A stretch of 5,090 bases of DNA from Propionibacteriaceae bacterium. GTDB taxonomy: Bacteria; Actinomycetota; Actinomycetes; Propionibacteriales; Propionibacteriaceae. A program made the position numbers and the translations under genes. Position 1 is the stretch's first letter; the number at the start of each line of letters is the position of its first letter. Shown piece after piece: positions 1 to 5,090 of this stretch. Where the stretch lies: contig JAITSW010000201.1 in the NCBI GenBank assembly GCA_031287505.1, forward strand, positions 1 to 5,090, in the 5' to 3' direction. A model generated the notes under the pieces. It ran no database searches. It was not told the DNA's origin and saw only the letters and a program-made list of their open reading frames with translations.

Positions 1-176
<176 letters not shown>

Positions 177-218
177 GCAAGCGCCGATTGCCAATGGTAT
201 TGTTCGAGTTGTAGACAC

Positions 219-252
219 GCAATTTTGCAGGGTTTTCTTGCGCTAAAATTGC
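219..252. promoter_or_regulatory. inverted repeat (8-bp arms) spanning a TAAAAT -10-like box
   Basis: GCAATTTT at 219-226 is the exact reverse complement of AAAATTGC at 245-252, with an 18-base spacer. The right arm overlaps TAAAAT at 244-249, a plausible -10 box that lies 42 bases before the ATG of the surface-protein gene. No good -35 is present: TTGCAG at 225-230 leaves only 13 bases of spacer, and ATTTTG at 222-227 leaves 16 but matches poorly. The arrangement could be an operator over a promoter or a stem-loop at the end of the dapB transcript. No T-run follows the right arm, which argues against a classic intrinsic terminator. The inverted repeat is seen directly; promoter and operator roles are inference. 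Confidence 0.3.
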
Positions 253-260
253 ACATCCGT

Positions 261-273
261 CCACCTGGGGTGG
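261..273 (+). other. small leader hairpin CCACC-TGG-GGTGG
   Basis: A perfect 5-bp GC-rich stem with a 3-base loop, followed by TTTAA, lies just upstream of the Shine-Dalgarno sequence of the surface-protein gene. If transcription starts shortly after the TAAAAT box at 244-249, this hairpin would sit at the very 5' end of the mRNA, where it could protect the transcript or tune ribosome access. It could also be a weak dapB terminator, but the T-run is only three bases. A stem this short can arise by chance in GC-rich DNA. Confidence 0.25.
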
Positions 274-276
274 TTT

Positions 277-283
277 AAGGGAG
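277..283 (+). promoter_or_regulatory. ribosome binding site of the surface-protein gene
   Basis: AAGGGAG lies 8 bases before ATG 292, an ideal spacing for a purine-rich Shine-Dalgarno sequence. It decides the start. The frame has a stop (TAA 244-246) upstream, no ATG, GTG or TTG codon between that stop and 292, and the next in-frame ATG (307) is 23 bases from the site. Confidence 0.75.
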
Positions 284-291
284 ATGGAATA

Positions 292-393
292 ATGCACAGA
301 CGCGTTATGCGCACAAATTTTAGGTTCTTTGCCGTTTTCGCACTTGCGGTAGCGCTCACCGGAGTAGCAGCTCCGATACCCGTGGCGCAGGCG
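292..393 (+). other. Sec signal peptide of the surface protein (residues 1-34)
   Basis: The N-terminus has a basic region with Arg at 3, 4, 7 and 11, then a hydrophobic core of about 16 residues (FFAVFALAVALTGVAA, 12-27), then a Pro-containing c-region ending in A-Q-A at 32-34. Cleavage is predicted between Ala34 and Ala35 by the A-x-A rule, leaving a mature chain beginning APAPYLSVSKT. There is no Cys for a lipoprotein, no twin-Arg consensus followed by FLK, and no YSIRK motif, so ordinary signal peptidase I processing is expected. Starting at Met6 (base 307) would still give a usable signal peptide. Confidence 0.88.
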
Positions 394-3300
394 GCGCCAG
401 CGCCCTATCTCAGTGTCTCCAAAACTGTGAATGGCGCCAAGTCGGCCACTTTGCAGCCTGGGGATTCGCTTCGCTACTCGGTTACGCTGCAATGCTCCGA
501 GCAGGACTGCGTCAACGCGTCGGTGGTTGACCAACTCCCGGCGGAATTTGCCGGATTCGCCTTGGTCAGTGCCGGTGTCACGCCGCCGGCCGCCTCCTAC
601 GAAACGGAGTGGACGGTGGCGGGGGTTGCCAGCGAGACAGCTCCAAGCCAGGTTACCGCCGATACCTCGGTGCGTTTGACGGCAACCGAGGCGTTGGCAG
701 GGCCGGGGGAGAAGCGGGGGCTTGCCGCTCCCGAGACTCTCAATCTGTCTTACACGCTGCTCGTTCCCACAACGCTCAAGCCAACGGATGCCATCGTCGG
801 CTCCGAGATAAAAAACTCGGCGAAAGCGACTGCTGATAATTCCGCTGACGATGAGGATTGGGCGTCGGTGACTTTGAGCGTAACCCCGGTGATCAACGCG
901 ACTCTGGCAAAGAGCTGGACGCCTGCCGCTGCCGGCGTTGGGCAAGATTCCGTGATTACCCTCACCGCGCGTAATCTCAACACTTCCAATGTCCCGGCTT
1001 CTTCGCTGGTGCTTCAAGATCCCAGCGTCGCTCCTGATGCGGCAACCACCCTGGGGGCAAACAACCCGTTCGAATTGGTGGATTTCAAGTCCTTTGCCAG
1101 CTGTGGCCTTTCGGCTGCCGTGCCTACGGTGCGCATTGACGCCTACGTTCTGCGCTCGGGAGAATGGAACTGGGTTGAAGGTGTCCCGGCTACCGTCTGC
1201 GAGTTGCCGGCGGGGGTAGGCGAGAGCGAGGTGGGCGGATTGCGGGCCTCCTACAGTGCCACCCCGGCCGTTGCGGTCAACGCGACATTGGGGATATCGT
1301 TCCAAGTCACACAGCGGGCGCAAGGTCGGGAATCTGCTAAGGATTTCTCTAAAAAAGGCGACTCGACAACTGTGTCTAACGAGGCTGTGGCCACCCTCGC
1401 TTTCGAAGATGTTGAAAAGACAGCTTCAAGCACTGCCGCGTACACAGTTCAGACAGGTAATCCGAGCGTCACTGTGACGAAAACCCTTCCCTCGCAAGTT
1501 GTCGCAGGCTATAACTTCCAATCCACGATCACCGCTCGTAACACCTCTGGCTCGGATCCAATCTCATCGATCAGCGTCAGCGACAAAGACTTCACCGCCC
1601 AAGGTTTTGAATTCGTGAATTTCGCTACGCCTTTCACCTGGCCGGCAGGAGCTGACGGCGCAAATATCGAGTATTCGTTCTCGAACGGAACAACCCAGGC
1701 CATAAGTTTTTCTGCTTCAGACCCGATCCCGGCGCCAACTCTCGGCACTCCTGCCCAGGTCACCGGCTTCACGTTCAACTTCACCAGCCCGGGAACCTCG
1801 GCGGATCACTTGAGCGCGAATGCCCAAGTGGGTATTCCGGTCACCTTCCGGATCAAGCTAATCCCGGGAAAGACCGACTACGGAACTCCTTCTAATGCGG
1901 CGAGCGCCACCGTGACCGACCTCGACGCGGAGACAGGCACTCAAACGGGCTCTCAGACAATACGCAACGGCGTAGTCATCCCAAAGGTTGATGTCACCCT
2001 CGAAAAGACGATCCAACCCACTTGGACAGCCGTTTCTCCCGGAGACCGCGCCATAACGAGCCTGCACGCCATCGCCAAAGGCAACAATCCGCTGGTCAGG
2101 CCCAACCACATCCAGGTTACCGACGCCTTGTCTGCCGGTGCTTCGGCCACTAGCCACGATTTTTGGGATGCCTTCAACTTGGCTTCCATTCCCGCCACGC
2201 CAATACCTGCCAATACGACGCTCAAAATCGAAGTCCTCAAGTATCCGGTTTCGTCCCCGGCAGATTGGGTAGAACTCGTCACTACCAAGAATGACACAAA
2301 TCAGAGTGTCTCATACTCTTTGAGTTCGGTGGCTACCTTGGGCCTGCTCAACGGGCTGGGTTTGACCCCCGACACGGTAGCCGGCATCCGATTCACCTTC
2401 GACAACCCGCTTGGGTTCCCAGCCTCTCAAGATGTCAACCCGTATGTGGCTTTCACTGCCCGTGCCACCCTTCGCTCTGATGCCGGCATTAGCACTGGAG
2501 CCGATCCCACCACCCCATTTGTCAACCATGCCCAGGCTTCGGCCACCGCTCCCACCGACGAGGGTGTCGAACTAGCAGATGATGGGATTGGCGAGGGTTC
2601 GGGGTTTGTCTCCGGCGGCGGTGGCGGAGGAGGAGGCGGCGGCGGTGGCGGCACCCCTCCAGGGGGAATTCCGAACCCGACGGCAAATCTCCTCAAGAAA
2701 TGGATCGCCCCAGACACGGTTTCCGGGCAGACACATCAGAGCCGCTCCACCAATTTGCTGTGGGATGCGGCAGTGGGCACATCGGAAATCCAACTTCTAG
2801 ATCCAGCCTCTGATGTCTCCGACCCATCGAAGACGGTGTTTGACGCGTTCAACCTGACTCGCATCCAACCCATTTCCATAACGGGCAGTCCTGCCACCTA
2901 TACAAATACTTGGGCGCTGAAGTATGACGAGGTCACCAAAGTGGAGTTGTATAACTCCCTCGCCGCTACTCCCGGATGGGAAGAGGTTCCAGCCCCAGGC
3001 GGGTCATGGAGAACGGCTAATGGCGGGTTTGCGGGCTATGCGCTCACCGCGCAGGAGCAACTGAGCACGACAGGTGTGCGGATAACCGTAGGGCCAAATG
3101 ATCTAGCCCGCACCGCGACTAGCGACCCGTACGCCCCGGAAGTGGGATCAGGCGTCACGGCCACTTCCGGTACGCCGGAAAACCCAAACCGCGCATTCGT
3201 TTTTGATTGGCAACTCAGGGACAAGAAGCGTTCTGGAACCACAAGCACCCTTGATCCGTGGGTGACTTTCAAGAACACCTACAACCGTCCCAAGCTTGCC

Positions 3301-5090
3301 GACCCGGGGTTTGAGACGGGCTGGGTGGAGAACGCGGCCTCAATCACTTCGACTCCGGTAAACCCTGCGGCTTCGGCCACGACGACCGCGTCAAAGGCCA
3401 GTATCCCCATTGTGGAGACGGTTCCAGTGGTCGGCCTGAGTGAGGCCTTTTCATCGGGTGCCGCCGCCAACCCGCTATTGCTGCCCACTGACTCCGACGT
3501 GCCCGAGGCTTCCTATCCGACGTCAACGATTACGCTGACTGCAAGCAATAAGTCTCTAGGGGATGTTTCATATGTGCGGGTCACCGAACCGGCACTGCCC
3601 AAAGGCGCTTCGGATCTAAATATTATCGCTGCCAATACGACGCAGATCTCTCCCGATCTAGCTGTGGCCAATCCCTACTCGGCGCTGAGCCCGAACTCGG
3701 GTGATCCATATATCGACGGGTTCCTCACCTCCGGGTCATTTTTTGACCGGTTTACCGCCACGACCATCCGCATTGCCGATTCTGCGGTTCCCTCGCAAAT
3801 CGATCTAGCCAAGACAACGGTTTGGCTGTTGCATTACAAACATGGCGCCGGTGACACAGACCCGGGATCGGTGGAATTCACTTCTACGAATGCTGAGAGC
3901 CTGAACAAACTCGCTGTTGACGATCCGCAAGAGATGGCGAAACTTCTGGCCAACGTGATCGGCATTTCCGTGACCTTCCAAGGCTCTGATCCGCAGGTTG
4001 ACGGCAATACCATCAGCCAAGCGGACAACCTCGCCATCACCCTCGGGGTGCAAGCGCGAAAGTATTACCGCGGGTCGCGCGCGCAGCAAGTTCTCGAAGT
4101 GAATGCCAGCCCGATTGCGGTAAGCAATACGGCGGTCGCGCAATCCTATGATCCCATTCAGTATGCCAAAGGCGAAGCCCATGGGGCTGACGGTGTTGCT
4201 GCGGCATCTGGCGATATCTACCTCTCCGGTGGGAATCTGAGGGTAAGAGCGACCAAGGGCATCAGCGCCAGCTCGGTGACTGAGCCAAATAGGGATACCC
4301 CCTTCACCGTCACTCTCACCGGCGATTCGACAGGGTCGACGGTGAAGGCCACATCGGTCACCCTCACTGATTCCGTTACCGTCCCCATTACGCCTACTTC
4401 CGACGACTTTTGGAATAACGTCGAATTCATCGGATTGGATCCGGCAAAGGTGGTAAAGCCCGACACCGCAGATCAGATCCAGGTATCGGTCTACGGGGCT
4501 TTCGACGGCAAACCACTTGGATGGCAGGTTGGAACACCCTCGGACACGGCTGTGGTGCCTGTTCCGCAGGCGGAGTATCCCAATATCCAGGGCATCCGGC
4601 TGGCCTTTTCAAGAAGTGATGCCACTGCGCAAGAATTTGGCCCCTATTGGAATGCTCAGGTGGCGTTCACCGCGAGGCTTCGGAATAACAAGCTGGACGG
4701 ATCTGGCCCGGTGACCTTCGACGGCTCGGCTATTAATGGGGCGTCCGCTGAAGCTGCCACACCCGCTCTGCCCGGAAATCCCGTCGTTTCGCTGGCCCAG
4801 GCTCCGTTTAGCTGGAACGCTGGAACGAAGACGCTCGGAATCAACAAGCTGGCCAATTATGGGCAATCGCTGGTCTACCCCGGCGATGGCCCTAACACGG
4901 CTGATGTGGTGCCATATCAGTTGACGGTCAAGAACACCGGCACCGGCTATCTCACCTTGGATTCCGTCGAAGACGAGCTGCCGGCGGGCATTCACTACAC
5001 CACCGTTCCCTCTGGGGCGAGCGTCGGCGAGGCGTATGTGCTGACCGACACTTCTGCGGCAGCGCCGTCTACATTGAGTCTGACTCCGGC
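292..5090 (+). CDS. giant secreted multi-repeat surface protein, DUF11/Cna-like beta-sandwich repeats (3' end outside window)
   Basis: One reading frame stays open for 1599 codons from ATG 292 to the right edge, read codon by codon with no stop or frameshift. Residues 1-34 are a Sec signal peptide. The rest is Thr/Ser/Ala/Val/Pro-rich, beta-type sequence arranged as at least eight divergent domains starting near residues 40, 198, 392, 567, 798, 1037, 1316 and 1514. Each begins with a strand of the type x-V-T-x-x-K-T-x-x-P, and repeats 1-7 close with N-x-A (for example SNEAVA, SNAASA, VNHAQA). This is typical of the DUF11/TIGR01451 'conserved repeat domain' proteins and of isopeptide-forming stalk domains in actinobacterial surface proteins. 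A 13-Gly linker separates repeats 4 and 5, and the only cysteines are 68, 73, 271 and 303. The expected role is a cell-surface stalk or adhesin. No enzyme motif, metal site or ligand-binding head is recognisable. An anchor (LPXTG plus membrane helix) would lie beyond the window. The gene follows dapB by 115 bases and appears to have its own ribosome site. Export and repeat architecture are firm; the precise function is unknown. Confidence 0.93.
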   Translation, partial: MHRRVMRTNFRFFAVFALAVALTGVAAPIPVAQAAPAPYLSVSKTVNGAKSATLQPGDSLRYSVTLQCSEQDCVNASVVDQLPAEFAGFALVSAGVTPPAASYETEWTVAGVASETAPSQVTADTSVRLTATEALAGPGEKRGLAAPETLNLSYTLLVPTTLKPTDAIVGSEIKNSAKATADNSADDEDWASVTLSVTPVINATLAKSWTPAAAGVGQDSVITLTARNLNTSNVPASSLVLQDPSVAPDAATTLGANNPFELVDFKSFASCGLSAAVPTVRIDAYVLRSGEWNWVEGVPATVCELPAGVGESEVGGLRASYSATPAVAVNATLGISFQVTQRAQGRESAKDFSKKGDSTTVSNEAVATLAFEDVEKTASSTAAYTVQTGNPSVTVTKTLPSQVVAGYNFQSTITARNTSGSDPISSISVSDKDFTAQGFEFVNFATPFTWPAGADGANIEYSFSNGTTQAISFSASDPIPAPTLGTPAQVTGFTFNFTSPGTSADHLSANAQVGIPVTFRIKLIPGKTDYGTPSNAASATVTDLDAETGTQTGSQTIRNGVVIPKVDVTLEKTIQPTWTAVSPGDRAITSLHAIAKGNNPLVRPNHIQVTDALSAGASATSHDFWDAFNLASIPATPIPANTTLKIEVLKYPVSSPADWVELVTTKNDTNQSVSYSLSSVATLGLLNGLGLTPDTVAGIRFTFDNPLGFPASQDVNPYVAFTARATLRSDAGISTGADPTTPFVNHAQASATAPTDEGVELADDGIGEGSGFVSGGGGGGGGGGGGGTPPGGIPNPTANLLKKWIAPDTVSGQTHQSRSTNLLWDAAVGTSEIQLLDPASDVSDPSKTVFDAFNLTRIQPISITGSPATYTNTWALKYDEVTKVELYNSLAATPGWEEVPAPGGSWRTANGGFAGYALTAQEQLSTTGVRITVGPNDLARTATSDPYAPEVGSGVTATSGTPENPNRAFVFDWQLRDKKRSGTTSTLDPWVTFKNTYNRPKLADPGFETGWVENAASITSTPVNPAASATTTASKASIPIVETVPVVGLSEAFSSGAAANPLLLPTDSDVPEASYPTSTITLTASNKSLGDVSYVRVTEPALPKGASDLNIIAANTTQISPDLAVANPYSALSPNSGDPYIDGFLTSGSFFDRFTATTIRIADSAVPSQIDLAKTTVWLLHYKHGAGDTDPGSVEFTSTNAESLNKLAVDDPQEMAKLLANVIGISVTFQGSDPQVDGNTISQADNLAITLGVQARKYYRGSRAQQVLEVNASPIAVSNTAVAQSYDPIQYAKGEAHGADGVAAASGDIYLSGGNLRVRATKGISASSVTEPNRDTPFTVTLTGDSTGSTVKATSVTLTDSVTVPITPTSDDFWNNVEFIGLDPAKVVKPDTADQIQVSVYGAFDGKPLGWQVGTPSDTAVVPVPQAEYPNIQGIRLAFSRSDATAQEFGPYWNAQVAFTARLRNNKLDGSGPVTFDGSAINGASAEAATPALPGNPVVSLAQAPFSWNAGTKTLGINKLANYGQSLVYPGDGPNTADVVPYQLTVKNTGTGYLTLDSVEDELPAGIHYTTVPSGASVGEAYVLTDTSAAAPSTLSLTP
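409..5090 (+). repeat. array of eight divergent protein-level tandem domains (last one incomplete)
   Basis: The repeats are visible only in the protein. First-strand residue, following acid and closing Asn by repeat: R1 K44, D80, N175; R2 K207, D243, N363; R3 K397, D431, N535; R4 K572, D611, N745; R5 K803, D837, N1014; R6 E1042, E1099, N1279; R7 K1322, D1360, N1482; R8 K1519, D1561, then cut. Lys-to-acid spacing is 34-42 except in R6 (57). R2-R7 also share a longer middle. It holds a [FV]-[NDE]-[FL] strand (VDF 263, VNF 442, FNL 628, FNL 853, VEF 1377; only F1154 is left in R6), then a strand such as KVELY or IEVLKY, usually leading to a Trp, then G-[IVLF]-x-x-x-[FYV] (Gly 316, 492, 698, 928, 1224, 1434), then a basic strand such as FTARLR. 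R1 is shorter. The shared order across seven repeats makes common ancestry likely; exact borders are approximate. Confidence 0.8.
2614..2652 (+). repeat. GGN codon tract encoding a 13-glycine linker
   Basis: Thirteen consecutive glycine codons (a mix of GGC, GGT and GGA) encode residues 775-787, between repeats 4 and 5. They are flanked by an acidic stretch (DEGVELADDGIGEGSG) before and a Pro/Gly stretch (TPPGGIPNP) after. It should act as a flexible hinge in an otherwise rigid stalk. Because the unit is three bases, gain or loss of copies would change linker length without breaking the frame. The complementary strand encodes a meaningless proline run in one frame. Confidence 0.9.

Noticed and set aside
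187..202. ATTG/CAAT short palindromes after the dapB stop as a terminator
   Set aside because: The stems are only four AT-rich pairs with no following T-run, too weak to call.
307..309. Alternative in-frame start ATG (Met6) for the surface protein
   Set aside because: It is 23 bases from the Shine-Dalgarno sequence, whereas ATG 292 is 8 bases away; a real but less likely choice.
2427..2717. Minus-strand frame with a 13-proline run
   Set aside because: The proline run is the reverse complement of the glycine codons of the surface protein; there is no independent coding evidence.
4609..4995. 128-codon minus-strand frame near the right end
   Set aside because: It lies antisense to repeats 7-8 of the surface protein, where the plus-strand frame shows conserved domain motifs; no family resemblance is seen.

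Overview
The window reads as chromosomal DNA from a high-GC Gram-positive bacterium (Actinobacteria; an Actinomycetales-type host fits best, but species is not decidable here). Two things point that way: the first 176 bases encode a DapB C-terminus of actinobacterial type, and the rest is a GC-rich gene for an exported surface protein built from DUF11/Cna-like beta-sandwich repeats, a common style in that group.

Layout. Bases 1-176 are the 3' end of dapB (lysine and diaminopimelate synthesis), on the plus strand and cut by the left edge. Bases 177-291 are a short intergenic stretch holding an 8-bp-arm inverted repeat around a TAAAAT box, a small hairpin and a good Shine-Dalgarno sequence. From 292 to the right edge runs one uninterrupted plus-strand reading frame of 1599 complete codons with no stop. 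It starts with a clear Sec signal peptide and continues as at least eight divergent tandem domains. The gene is cut by the right edge, so its C-terminus, including any LPXTG sorting signal or membrane anchor, cannot be seen.

The main result comes from reading the giant protein by eye. The repeats are too diverged to show as DNA repeats, but they share an ordered set of landmarks. A Lys lies in the first strand, and an Asp follows 34-42 residues later in all repeats but one. In repeats 2-7 there are then a [FV]-[NDE]-[FL] strand (degraded in repeat 6), a strand usually ending near a Trp, a G-[IVLF]-x-x-x-[FYV] strand and a basic strand. Repeats 1-7 each end in an N-x-A motif. The Lys/Asp/Asn order and spacing resemble CnaA-type domains that form an intramolecular Lys-Asn isopeptide bond. 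Repeat 6 has Glu in place of both Lys and Asp. The only four cysteines form two pairs in the first two repeats, and a 13-Gly linker sits between repeats 4 and 5. The picture is a long, covalently stiffened stalk or adhesin on the cell surface. No functional link between dapB and the surface protein is visible beyond adjacency and shared orientation. No RNA gene, mobile element or CRISPR array was seen.
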